A stretch of 64,000 nt of DNA from JAGQOZ01 sp041399205 (GTDB lineage Bacteria > Planctomycetota > Planctomycetia > Pirellulales > Pirellulaceae). Position 1 is the first letter of the stretch; every line of letters starts with the position of its first letter. Location: positions 62,001-126,000 of the forward strand of contig JAWKTK010000006.1 in the NCBI GenBank assembly GCA_041399205.1, given 5' to 3'. Shown piece by piece: positions 1 to 10,208 of this stretch. Position numbers and translations under genes: made by a program. The notes beneath the pieces are model-generated. The model was not told the origin of the DNA and ran no database searches. It was given only the letters and a program-made list of their open reading frames with translations.

Positions 1-2
1 TC

Positions 3-1607
3 GGAGGTGCAGGAACGCCCGTCAGCAGTGTCACCAATATCGACGGCGTTTGGAGCAGCGGCGTGATTTCCACGGAACAGGGTGGCACACAGAAGTTCTT
101 CTTCGGTGGCGGTCTGGTTGGTTCGCAGAACGGCGGCTTCATGAATCTGTCGCGATCATATAGCACCGCAAATGTCAGCACGGATGGCTCGTATACCAGC
201 AATCTGGCGACGGGAGGGCTGGTCGGCGACATTGGTATCAACACAAATCTGCCCACCTCATACACTAACAACAGACGCCACTGTCGATTTTAACATCAAC
301 ACTTCCTACGCTACCGGATCGATTGTTCCGGCGCGACCATGGCGTTTACTTTGGAAGCGGAGGTTTGATCGGCGTGATCTTTACATCTGGCGGCGAACTA
401 ACGGACAGTTATTCCTGGGGCAATGTCGTGGGCAACGGGTCATTCGGAGGCATCGCAGGATTTGCGCTCAGCGGAACGTATGAACGAAACTACACCACAC
501 AAGCCAGCGTTGGTGCAGGAAGTTGTCGCCACGGCCTCATCCTACAACGGAACAACACTTCCTGCCAGCGACTAACAGCGGCACTCAATTGCCATCAGGC
601 TGGGATTCGAATATCTGGGCTGTGGGAGATCGCCCCACTTTGAATTTGATCCCAGAACCAGCTCGTCCGTTGTATGTTCAAGTGAACAGCGGAACGTCAT
701 CCATCTACGGTGATGCGTTCGGAATTCTCTATACCATTGTCGATGACACGGGGGCCGCTGTTACGTTTGGTGCGGGTGACTATGCCAATCTCACGGGGAC
801 TTCCGGTACGGGTATCTACACTCTTGACGAAGGAGCTCACGCCGGCAGTTATTCGGTTTCGTACCTAACCGGACTCAACTTGACTGGGCCTGACGCTACC
901 GATTACATACTTAATCCATTTAGTTCCGCTGGTTCACACACTGTGGATCCACGAACGATAAGTGTCAACGCAAGTGGCACTCTATCCAAGACCTATGATG
1001 GCACAACCTCCCTTCCGGCTGGAGCGGAATCGATGTTGTCATTCAATAACTTGGCAACCGGAGACACGGGAATTACCGTGACGATCAGCTTCGGGCGGCT
1101 TTAATTCGGCAGATGTACTCACAGCGAATCAAGCAAATCTTGGCGGTCTGACCATTTCCAACGTGTCAGGAACCATCAGCTCGCTGGCCAGCGACTATCA
1201 GCTCAATTTAACTTCAGCCGTGGTCGACGCTCAGATCACGCCTTTGGCTGTTGTCGTTTCTGGCTTGGTGGCACAGAACAAGACGTACGATGGAACAGTG
1301 CCGCTGGCGTCCGTTAATGCATCCGGGCGCAGCCTTCGCCGGGATGATTGCAGGTGACGATCTTTCCGTCTCTAGCGTGGGACGGCACGTTTGACAGCAT
1401 AAATGTCGGCACCAACATTGGAGTGACGCTGTCGAATTCAACGTACGGCGGTGTCGATGCCAGCAACTACACGCGTTCACCGATCAAACGTCGGCAACCG
1501 CAAATATCACCGCGGCGTCATTACAAGTAACTGGTGTAACAGCGAACAACAAGTTCTACGACGCCACAACCAACGCCTCGCTCAGCGGCACTGCGCAAAT
1601 CACGCCT
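3..1607 (+). pseudogene. Two-partner-secretion exoprotein (adhesin), frameshifted upstream part
   Basis: This is the middle of a large secreted adhesin-like protein whose N-terminus lies before the window. The reading frame is open from base 3 and carries GLUG-type repeats (GGLVG near 112 and 208, GGLIG near 361, GGIAG near 448). It then carries MBG/YDG-type repeats with KTYDGTT near 990 and KTYDGTV near 1283. The coherent protein jumps frame about six times: frame 3 to ~275, frame 1 to ~320, frame 2 to ~510, frame 1 to ~1100, frame 2 to ~1345, frame 1 to ~1470, then frame 3 into the long intact part. Similar repeat sequence continues across each break, so these are indels in one gene. GLUG and YDG repeats are typical of filamentous, secreted surface proteins. 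Whether the lesions are real or errors cannot be decided here. Confidence 0.75.
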
Positions 1608-4349
1608 GTGTCCGGCGATGACGTCATGTTAAGCGGAGGTCCGATTGCTACCTTTGCCGACCCCAATGCGAACACCAATATCAGTGTCAGTGTGATCGGT
1701 TACAGTTTGACTGGCGACGATGCCGGAAATTACACCTTGCAGCAACCGACTGGTTTGTCCGCGGACATTCTGCCGGCTCCGCTGACGATTGTGGCCAATG
1801 ACGATGCCAAGTTCGTCACGAAGTCGGACGCTGCCGGATACGCCGGCGCCAGCTTTGACGGATTTGTCGGAGGCGAATCGATCGCAGATCTCACAGGTGC
1901 CTTGTCGGTAACTCGAAGCGGCACGGACGAAACTGCTGGTTTCTATAGTGACGTTCTTGTGCCCACCGGATTCACGTCTACCAACTATGACATCACCTAT
2001 GTGAACGGTGACTTCACCATTGTACCGGCGGACCAACTGTTAGTACGATTCGGCAACACACAATCGGTTTATGGAACGGCTAACAACTATGCGTTCCTTT
2101 CAGCCGAATACATGGACGGTTCGAACTCAGTGCATACCCTGGCGGCACCGACCGTAGTGGGAGACTCGTACACATTCAATGATGGAGCAGGTGGGACTGC
2201 CGAATTCACTCTTTCGCCCGTTTCGGAACAGCTCAGTTCCAGCGGAAGTCTGACTGTGGGAAGCTACGTATTGGACGCCGCAAACGTGACATCCACCAGC
2301 GTGAATTTCTCGAACCAGCTTGTTGTCGTCGGCAATCATGCCGTCGTCGCCGCTCCGATCAATGTTACTGGTTCTAACGTGACCAAGACCTATGACGGTA
2401 CGACAGGCATGTCGGGACTGACGTTGGCACTCAGCGGCAACCTTGCCGGAGATGATCTGTCGATCACAGGAGCAGGAGCCTATGCCGACCGCAACGTTGG
2501 TACTGGAATCAGTTATACCGTTGGAAATCTCATGTTAGACGGAGCGGATAAGGATAATTATTATCTGGCCAACGGTGGAACCATCAGCGCCAACGACGGC
2601 GTGATTTTGGCTAAGAACGTCACACTGGTTGCGCCGACTGCCAGTCGCACCTACGACGGAACAAATGCATACGTCGCCACGGCCGCCGACCTGAATTGGC
2701 TCACTTCGCAATTGGGAGTTGCGGGCGACCTCGTGCAATCGGTCGTGTTGACCTTCGACAACAAGAATGTCGGCACAGGCAAAGCGCTTTCCGCGTCCAA
2801 CGTCGTCATTGACGACGCCAATGGCGGTGCGAACTACAACATTTCGTACGCGAATGATACCAGCAGCGAAATCGTACGACTCGGCAGCGTTACCTGGATC
2901 GGCGGACCGACCGGCAATTGGAGTGATCCGTCTAACTGGGCCGGTGGAGCCATCCCGGACTTGGCCAACGTAGCAGATGTCATCATTCCTGACGGCGTCA
3001 CTCCGATTTTCGATAGCAGTGTTGCCGGCCCGGTTGATATCGAATCACTCACTGGCGGCAATTTCCAAATTGACAGTGGTACTCTGAACGTAGCCCATGA
3101 TGCAACGCTGGGCACTTACACGCAAAACGGCGGAATCTTCAATGTTGGTGGCAATCTGACCGTCGCTGACTTCGCACAAAACGATGGCACGCTGGGCGTG
3201 GGCGGAAACCTGAATGTTACTAGTTCGTTCACCCAAAACCCAACGGGGACCATTGACGTTACGGGCAATGTGTTGATCACACAAGCGACAGGTGATTTGG
3301 ATGTGTGGAACCTGACGGGACACGACATCACGCTGAACAGTCCGACAGGCGGAGTGGGGCTGGGCGACATATTAGCTCGCGGTACTCTCACGGTAAATGC
3401 AGGCCTGGGAGACATCAATCAACTACCTGGTACGATTCTCACCGTGTACGGTCCATCTACGTTTGGTGCAACAGGTAATGTGACACTTAACAACCCGGGA
3501 AATGACTTCCGAGGTCCAGTGAACGTAACCGGTCAGAATGTGACGCTACGAGACGATCATGGCGGATTGATCCTTGGCAACGTCACGACCACCGGAACGT
3601 TTACCGGAACATCCACCGATGGGCCGATAACGCAAAACGGCACCGGAATCCTCAAAATCGGCGGCGAATCGACCTTCCACGCTCGTAAGAACGGAAACCC
3701 GGCGGACATCTTGTTAGGTAACCCCGGAAATGATTTTCAAGGACCGGTAAATGCCGATGGCAAGGACATTGTCATTCACGATGGCCACGGCGGTTTGCTC
3801 TTGGGTACGATCTTGGCGTCGGGCAACTTTACCGGCAAGTCAACCGATGGTGATATTACGCAGACAGCAAGCGGAACCATCACGGTGCATGGCACAACCA
3901 CTTTAGAGGCATTCAAGAACGGAGTCCCAGCCGACATCTTGTTACCAAACCCAACGAATCAGTTTATGGGACTGGTCAATATTGTTGCTCGCCAGTTGCA
4001 AATCAGCGATGTGGACGGTTCGATTGAATTCGGTTCGTTCCGCACGAACGAATTTGATCGAATGTTTGCCGAATCGTCTCAATCAGGAGTTTACGATACC
4101 AACGTTCGCCACGAACCGACAGGATCAATATCAAATGGCGGCCTGGCGGGCTATGTCCTGCGAACCGTCAACCGCTTGGCCCAAATAGCCGGCTTCCGCA
4201 ACTTGTTTGAAAATGCTGGCGAGCCGGTTGTCGCCAAAGATATACTGCAGGAGCAAGGCGAAGTCTACGTCCGTCGAGAAACCGATTTTGAAACCGTACC
4301 GGTTAACTCGACTAGCAATGACGATGACGACTTAGACGACGTTCAGTAA
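1608..4349 (+). CDS. Two-partner-secretion exoprotein (adhesin), intact C-terminal part
   Basis: This is the C-terminal 913 residues of the same adhesin. The frame is actually open from about 1474, so the ATG at 1608 is not a true start. Residues ~1-430 hold YDG/MBG repeats (KTYDGTT, RTYDGTN). From ~445 a WxGGPTGNWSDPSNW segment leads into haemagglutinin-like beta-helix repeats (TYTQNGGIFNVGGNL), then a run of near-identical ~76-residue repeats containing NPGNDFxGPVN. The tail is acidic (DDDDLDDVQ). No hydrophobic sorting tail or anchor is seen, which fits release or tethering through a partner transporter. The gene converges with a ShlB/FhaC-type transporter ending 18 bases away, so the pair is read as a two-partner (type Vb) secretion system. 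The ligand is unknown. Confidence 0.8.
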   Translation: MSGDDVMLSGGPIATFADPNANTNISVSVIGYSLTGDDAGNYTLQQPTGLSADILPAPLTIVANDDAKFVTKSDAAGYAGASFDGFVGGESIADLTGALSVTRSGTDETAGFYSDVLVPTGFTSTNYDITYVNGDFTIVPADQLLVRFGNTQSVYGTANNYAFLSAEYMDGSNSVHTLAAPTVVGDSYTFNDGAGGTAEFTLSPVSEQLSSSGSLTVGSYVLDAANVTSTSVNFSNQLVVVGNHAVVAAPINVTGSNVTKTYDGTTGMSGLTLALSGNLAGDDLSITGAGAYADRNVGTGISYTVGNLMLDGADKDNYYLANGGTISANDGVILAKNVTLVAPTASRTYDGTNAYVATAADLNWLTSQLGVAGDLVQSVVLTFDNKNVGTGKALSASNVVIDDANGGANYNISYANDTSSEIVRLGSVTWIGGPTGNWSDPSNWAGGAIPDLANVADVIIPDGVTPIFDSSVAGPVDIESLTGGNFQIDSGTLNVAHDATLGTYTQNGGIFNVGGNLTVADFAQNDGTLGVGGNLNVTSSFTQNPTGTIDVTGNVLITQATGDLDVWNLTGHDITLNSPTGGVGLGDILARGTLTVNAGLGDINQLPGTILTVYGPSTFGATGNVTLNNPGNDFRGPVNVTGQNVTLRDDHGGLILGNVTTTGTFTGTSTDGPITQNGTGILKIGGESTFHARKNGNPADILLGNPGNDFQGPVNADGKDIVIHDGHGGLLLGTILASGNFTGKSTDGDITQTASGTITVHGTTTLEAFKNGVPADILLPNPTNQFMGLVNIVARQLQISDVDGSIEFGSFRTNEFDRMFAESSQSGVYDTNVRHEPTGSISNGGLAGYVLRTVNRLAQIAGFRNLFENAGEPVVAKDILQEQGEVYVRRETDFETVPVNSTSNDDDDLDDVQ
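3450..3980 (+). repeat. 228-bp tandem repeats inside the adhesin gene
   Basis: The codons for Asn-Pro-(Gly/Thr)-Asn begin at 3492, 3720 and 3948, an exact 228-base (76-codon) period. Copies 1 and 2 encode closely similar units (NDFRGPVN versus NDFQGPVN, DDHGGLILG versus DGHGGLLLG, GTSTDGPITQ versus GKSTDGDITQ). Copy 3 is partial and more diverged (NPTNQFMGLVN). A repeat of whole codons keeps the beta-helix register. Confidence 0.85.
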
Positions 4350-4367
4350 GACTGCCGACGACAATGG

Positions 4368-6167
4368 TTAGTACGGCCTTGGTCCAGGAATCCAGGTCAC
4401 GCTAAAGTGACCTCGGTGGTCTCGAGCCGTACCGCCGATGTCTCGGATGCCATAGCCATAGTCAAACCGTGCAATCAGTCGATCGCTCATTTGGTAACGA
4501 AAGCCGACGCCCGTGGCAGCAGCCAATGTATAGCTGTCTTCGTTTGGCTGAGGCTCCTGAACGTAACCGTTGCCAAAGTCGAAGAAAACGAACGGCCGCA
4601 GCGTATGGGGATTGTGACTGCAGCCCCAGCGTCGAGTGCACGCCCACCTGAAGTTGGCGATCCAGCCATGATCGGCATTGAACGCGCGCGTTGGTCAAAA
4701 ACCGCGAATGGGTGCCTGAACCCGCCGAGTCCCAGCGTTTCGCTAAAGAGTAACCGCTCCGAAGCGACTTGTCCGGTGAACCGGCTCAAGAGTTGCCACC
4801 CACCACCGGCGTCGGTTCGTTCGTACATGAGTCTTGCGTAGATGTAGTCAGGCGATGTATCGGGACGAATGGTTCCAAACGCCGCACGAATGAGAACCGG
4901 TCATGCCACCACCTGGGCCAATGAACGTAAGCCGGAAGGAAACAGCGAATAATTGTTTTGGTCAAACCGCTGAAAGTCTTCGAATCCAATTTTGAATTGC
5001 ACCAAGTCGGCATTGGAGTTAGCGATAGTGGTGCCAGCAAATTCCAAGTTATTGTTGGTAGACTTGAAATCCAGACCAAGCGTGAAATTACGGCTCTGGC
5101 ATGGATTGCGGATCAAGTGCCGAACCCAACCTGTCCCCAGCAACTGCCAGCTTTCACCGTCCTGCAAGACCTAGACCTAACCGAGGTACGCCGGCCCAGC
5201 TTCCGTACGCATACAAACTAGCTTCACGGCTCAGCGGTTGGTTGACTGACCGGAGTGCGCGTTCAGCCGATTGAATTGTTCGTCGGTGGTGTATTGATAG
5301 CCTAGCGTACCGCCGCGATGAAATAAGTTTCCGTACTGAAAACCGCCAAAGTATCTGCCATAGTTCAAGGTACGGCACACCCGTGTCATCTCAACCCAAT
5401 GTAGCTCTCGCAGCGGACGCACGTCACATGACTTGAAAATCACGCCTGGTATTCTTATGTTGGCCCCCGGCTGAAAATCCAAGGTTACTCGGCGAAAGGG
5501 ATTCTGATTCAGCCAGAACAGGTCCGATTCTAGATTCGGTTCATAGATTCGATCACCGGTTTGAGTGCAATGGATCCAACGAGAGAGTTCGCAGCAATCA
5601 AAGTAACACCCGGGTTGAACGACGATGCGATCAATTCGCGTTTCCGTTACCACCACATGGACCGTACCACCAGTGATGCGCTGTTCCGGAATAGCCACAT
5701 CAACGATTGGTTGTTTGCAGTCGCGATAGTGCAAGATGATGTCGCGAGCCATCTGGTTCAGGTTTCGCAGCGTAATGGGCTGGCCCAGGTAGCGGTCGAT
5801 GATTTGTTGGTGCCACGCCCATAGACCGGCGAATCGGTCGCTTCGAATTTATGGTGCAGGCCCAGCAGGTCACGTCAATTTTCGGTCTCCTTCGAAACCT
5901 TGTCTTGATGGTCGACGATGATGACCGCTTCCCAGCTGTTCGACCAAAAACTTTGTCATCGCCTGTGACCGCATCCAGTTTTTCTCGGTCTATTTCCGGA
6001 ATCTGGACGCTCGGTGGCGTCAGTTCTAATGGACGATGGCGTTCTATATTCTGTCCGAACGCCTGGCTGCAAAAGACGACAACGGAAAAGCAAACCAGGA
6101 TGGAAAGCACAGTGTTTCTTTGAACGAATTTGCCTGGTGTGATGCACATAAAATTCCAGTCCAACAA
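4368..6167 (-). pseudogene. ShlB/FhaC/HecB-type outer-membrane transporter (TpsB), multiply frameshifted
   Basis: This is the outer-membrane partner of a two-partner secretion system. Start ~6167 gives a signal peptide (SILVCFSVVVFCSQAFGQ) and a proline-rich linker. A POTRA region follows (RYLGQPITLRNLNQMARDI, then VVVTETRIDRIVV, then the family's WLNQNPFRRVTLDFQPG near 5480). A beta-barrel comes next: LGLDFKSTNNNLEF near 5060, GGGWQLLSRFTGQ near 4800, and FVFFDFGNGYVQEPQPNED near 4590. It ends in an aromatic-terminated strand, GHFSVTWIPGPRPY, with the stop at 4368-4370. That C-terminal Tyr is typical of outer-membrane barrels. The parts lie in three frames with roughly nine switches, at least one of them reached through an in-frame TGA near 5880. 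It converges on the adhesin gene. Identity is secure from the pieces; function in this exact sequence is doubtful. Confidence 0.75.
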
Positions 6168-6439
6168 CCTTCTGGAGAAAGGGAACGTACCGCGGCGAAT
6201 TGCGACGCTTCTCGCATTGGTTTCGACTTGGGCGGTTGCTCTACCCCAAACGATGTTACGCGCTTGCAGTGTAAGCCGAAATGCAGGCGTTCTGGTTATG
6301 ACAACTGCGGGACCACGGAGGCCTCACAAAGCATGGCGGCATCCGCTAACCAAACCAAAGAAGGGTCAGATGAAACCGAATTGCGCAACGTTGCCAGTCA
6401 CCTTCGCTGACCGCGAGTCGCGAACCGGAGAGGTCGTTA

Positions 6440-7995
6440 TTATTGGTCAGTGGATTCGACCGGTTTGCGTCCGACAACTATTAACGACATTCCCGGCCAG
6501 GGAACGATCGGGTCGAACATTCATAATCGGCCACATGCGATCAAACAGGATCATCTGTCGAGGCGTGAGCTTTGTCCGCCGCAGGAGACGTCCGTTGATA
6601 AGCCACGCCAATGATCCGATTTTACAGACTTGGCGAGAATAGACGACGTCAAAGCCTGATTCTTCCATCAGCGACTTCAGTTCGGCTGCTTGGTAGCGAC
6701 GATGATGGCAACGGGAATTTATCAAGCCCTGTGTAGAACGCCGGTTCCGCCGGCACAATAATGATGCAGTGGCCGCCAGCCGTCAGTGCTCGTTGAAACG
6801 ACTGCAAAATCTCTCGGTGAGGCCCTAAATGCTCAAGCACGTTCGAACAGAACACGGTGTCCAACTGATCGTCCGTCCAATCGCGTTCAAAGTTGGGCGC
6901 CGTCAGATCACATTGCGCAACGCGAACGTTGCCTCGGCCCGCAAATTTGTCTCGCAAGGTCGCAATGTAAATCGGGTCGTGATCGATCAGCAACAGATGC
7001 TCTCGATCAGCCAGCATTTCGCTCAGATTACCGATTCCGGATCCCGCTTCCGCAACGCGTTTGCCAATGAAGGGCGAGACTTGTTTCACGAGCCAACGAT
7101 TGTAGCGAAGTGCTTTTTCTACCGAACGCAACACATACATGCCTGTATGGTGCGTAAAGTGCGTATTGAAAAATTTGCAACGAATGAGTTCAAAAATCGC
7201 TTTCAATCCGTCGAATGGTCGCGTCTTCTTGCCATCGCCCACCGCGCGACCTCGATAGCTAATGGGCACTTCGAAAATACGCGCACCCCACTGCGCTAAA
7301 CGTGATGCCAGCTCGGGTTCAATCGTGAACGAATCACTGGTGAGATTAAGTTCGCGCAAGATATCCGCTCGCACCACCTTGTAGCAGGTTTCCATGTCGG
7401 ACAGATTTAGATCGTTCAAGACATTGCACAACAGCGTCAGAAGCTTGTTGCCCAACGAATGCCAGAATAGCAACACGCGACGTTCGGGCCCGGCAAAACG
7501 CGACCCAAATACGGCATCGGCGTGGCCATCCAAAATGGGCTTTAACAACCGAGGATATTCGTGTGGATCGTACTCAAGATCCGCGTCTTGGATGATCGCG
7601 ATATCACCCGACATGTGTTTGATTGCCGTGCGAACAGCTGCACCTTTGCCTTGGCTTTTGGGCAATCGAATCAGCCGAATACGCTGGTCACGTGCTGCAA
7701 TCTCCTCCACAGCCGCCGCGCTATCGTCCGTGGAACCGTCGTCGACAACAATGATTTCCAAATCAAGTTCGATGGGCGAACTTACCACTTTCTCCAGTAA
7801 CGGTCCGATTGTCCACCGTTCGTTCTTCAACGGTACAAGTACGGAGAGTGTTTTCAGTTCCTGCTTCCAGGCACGAGGCGAATTGGCTTGATCCAATTCA
7901 TACGTGTCAGGAAGCTGCGGTACGGGTGGAACGGCTACATCAATGTTTGACTGAGTTAGAGAATCGTCCGTGGCAAACATGCTGGTAGGGGTCAT
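6440..7995 (-). CDS. Fused family-2 glycosyltransferase and SAM-dependent methyltransferase (two frame changes)
   Basis: A bifunctional protein of ~518 residues. Residues ~45-275 are a GT2 domain (SVLVPLKNERWTI, VVDDGSTDDS, QDADLEYDP as the DXD region), closest in layout to dolichol-phosphate mannosyltransferase-like enzymes. Residues ~300-500 are a class I methyltransferase with a SAM-binding motif (VAEAGSGIGNL) and SNVLEHLG. After FYTGLDK the frame changes near 6715 to HHRRYQAAELKSLMEESGFDV, and again near 6525 to WPGMSLIVVGRKP, with the stop at 6440-6442. The last residues match the usual methyltransferase ending. It probably glycosylates a lipid carrier or surface polymer and methylates the same or a linked sugar; the substrate is unknown. 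It is divergent from the GT87-like gene. Confidence 0.8.
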
Positions 7996-8293
7996 CGCGG
8001 ATCAACTTTTTGGGGCGAAATGGATTGTCAGATCGGCCGGTTTGTACCAGCAGCCTGCCTCCCGAACGGTCCTGCCAATACAAACGACAGCTAAGTCTAC
8101 GCCATGCGTACAATCTAACCATTTTGCCAGCGACCTTGCCGCCCAGACACCATGAATTCGCTCGGCCGAAAATTCCCATTGATCAGATTACTCCGATTGT
8201 GACGCCCACGCGCGAAGGGCCGGAAGACGCCAGTCAAATTCGTAACGTATAAATGTGCAAACCCGTCCAAATTGTTACTTCCCGAGTCTTGCC

Positions 8294-9576
8294 ATGACGT
8301 CATCCGCCATCGCCGCTCGCTCAGCGGTTAGTCCTGTTTCTTCGACCCAACTCAAGTACAAGCTCATGTGTGCTGTGGCGATTGTGGCTACCTGCGGCAT
8401 TTTCAACGCGGTATCGCAGACACATCGAGGGCGGTTCGCAACGATTTTGTCCATTACTATCGCAGCGCCGAGAATTTCGTGTTGGCTGGTGAAAATCCAT
8501 ACACAGAGCCGCTCAAACCACACATCGAACAGCTATCTGGTATCTACGACCCTCGCATCCCAGTGGCAGCGCACCCGCCGTTGTTGCTTCGGTTCTTCTG
8601 TTTGTTCAGTTGGATGGAAATGGAATACGCCTTCACCGCATGGGTCTTGACGCAGGTAGTATTGGCGTTGCTTCTAACAGAGCTTATTCGGCGAGTCATT
8701 GGTGTTTCTGCCGAATCGCTTTGGTGGTGGACGGTAGTGGCTTTCTTCTTGAATTCCAAGACCTTGCAAATGCATTTTTTCAATTCGCAAGTACAGTTGC
8801 TCGTTGGATGCCTGATAGTTGGCGCCTATTTGGCTCATCGCCGAGGCCACACGGCAATCGCTTGCCTATTGGCTACCACCGCCGCAGCCTTCAAGCTGTA
8901 TCCTCTGCTACTGATGCCCTGGTTCGCTTGTCACGGATGGCGAAACAAGCGTGACGTCACGATGCGGGCTGTGGCATGTGCCGGAGTGGGACTGACAGTG
9001 CTGCTGATAACAGGCGTCCAACCTTGGCTTGATTTCCGCGAACTTGGCGTGCCGACCATTCGACTGTACGCCGACACCAATTCGTTCAATTATTCAGTGT
9101 TTGGACTCTTTGCTTCGCTCGGTCGCACCTACTACGATGCGCCGCTCGGCGACATAGCCATCGACCGTCTGCTGGCAATCGTTAAGTGGATGGGCATCGT
9201 CCTGCTGGCTTCCGCCTACGGACTAATCATTGTCCGTCGCAAGAAACTGGCAGAACACGTACCACTGTCGTTACTGATGATCATGATGATCTCTTTGAGC
9301 CTTGTCTGCTGGTCTCACTACATGGTGCTGCTGGCACTGCCGTGTGCGGTTCTTGTGTATCACGCCAGGCAACTTCCAAACGGCACACAGAAAATCTTGT
9401 CGTATGTCATCGCAGCTGTGGCGCTGCTGCCAATGATCGACAGCTACATTTCCAGAGACCTCAGTTCCGTATGGCGAATGGCCATTCACTACTATCCGCT
9501 TTACGCCCAAGGCGCCCTGGCGGCACTGCTTGTGCTGCTGCCTGCGTCACCTACGCCAGCAAGTAACAGCAAGTAA
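8294..9576 (+). CDS. Polytopic membrane glycosyltransferase, GT87/DUF2029-like (one frame change)
   Basis: A hydrophobic protein of ~427 residues with about ten membrane segments. It has early motifs of lipid-linked-sugar transferases: an acidic N-terminal loop (RNDFVHYYRSAENFVLAGENPYT) and, after the first luminal loop, AAHPPLLLRFF. The family (polyprenyl-phosphate-mannose/arabinose dependent, GT87) transfers a sugar to an acceptor on the outer face of the inner membrane. The start at 8294 (ATG ACG TCA) gives a first membrane segment (KYKLMCAVAIVATCGIFNAVSQ). The frame then changes near 8420 to continue as TSRAVRNDF. Starting instead at 8368 would lose the first membrane helix. It pairs with the divergent GT2-methyltransferase, suggesting a shared glycan pathway, which is inference. 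Confidence 0.7.
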
Positions 9577-9669
9577 CAGCGAATAGGATCTTGATTGCGT
9601 GACTTCCACGGATTACGTGTCGGGCCACTCGTTTATACGCGCCATGATTGCTCTAGATCCGCCTAGCAA

Positions 9670-10110
9670 TTAACCAATCACCTGCAACGACCAAAGGCCT
9701 CGTTCTACACCAAAGCGAAAGCCCAGGATAATCGCGCCGATAACCACGGAGCCCAAGGCGGCAACCAACACTGCGGCGCTAGCAATATCCAATGCATCGC
9801 GAACGTACGGATCGTATTCTCGAGTGACCGCTTTGGCCAAACATTCAATGGCCGAATTGAACAATTCAGCGGCAATCACCATGGTGATGCACAGCACTAA
9901 GATACACCATTCCAGTGTGCTGACACGAACTTGCGCCGCTACCGCCAATACAAAACACGCTACGGGAATGTGGACCAAGAAACTACTCTGGCCGCGACTT
10001 CCAACTCGTAAACCTCGAAACGCGTGACGAAACTTCTGTTTCCAGGTGCTCTGATTTAGTTTTGATTCGTTCATTTCGTTTACTTCTGGGTCATCCGTCG
10101 CAGCGTGCAT
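9670..10110 (-). CDS. dgkA: Diacylglycerol kinase (DgkA family)
   Basis: A small integral membrane kinase of 146 residues, near the family's usual ~120 plus a short N-terminal extension. The DgkA core is visible: FRHAFRGLRVG, then three hydrophobic segments, with the signature region AAELFNSAIECLAKAVTREYDP followed by RDALDIASAAVLVAA. The conserved Glu and Asn of the active site (AELFNSAIE) and the Asp of DIASAAV are present. The family phosphorylates diacylglycerol or undecaprenol with ATP; Gram-positive-type members use undecaprenol, and I cannot tell which applies. The start could be the ATG at 10110 or the inner one at 10074. It lies downstream of lptD on the same strand with a ~98-base gap. 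Confidence 0.85.
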   Translation of the reverse strand: MHAATDDPEVNEMNESKLNQSTWKQKFRHAFRGLRVGSRGQSSFLVHIPVACFVLAVAAQVRVSTLEWCILVLCITMVIAAELFNSAIECLAKAVTREYDPYVRDALDIASAAVLVAALGSVVIGAIILGFRFGVERGLWSLQVIG

Positions 10111-10208
10111 TCGAGCGTCTATTCAACGCCATTCATGCCAATCTGGCTGAAAAACTCCGACTACGCACACCAAGGAAAAAGGGTTCGCACCAATATCGTC
10201 GACGAGTC

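Noticed and set aside
6130..6642. Plus-strand open frame of ~170 codons at the transporter/methyltransferase junction
   Set aside because: It overlaps the methyltransferase C-terminus on the other strand, where family sequence is clear; its own sequence is Arg-rich without structure.
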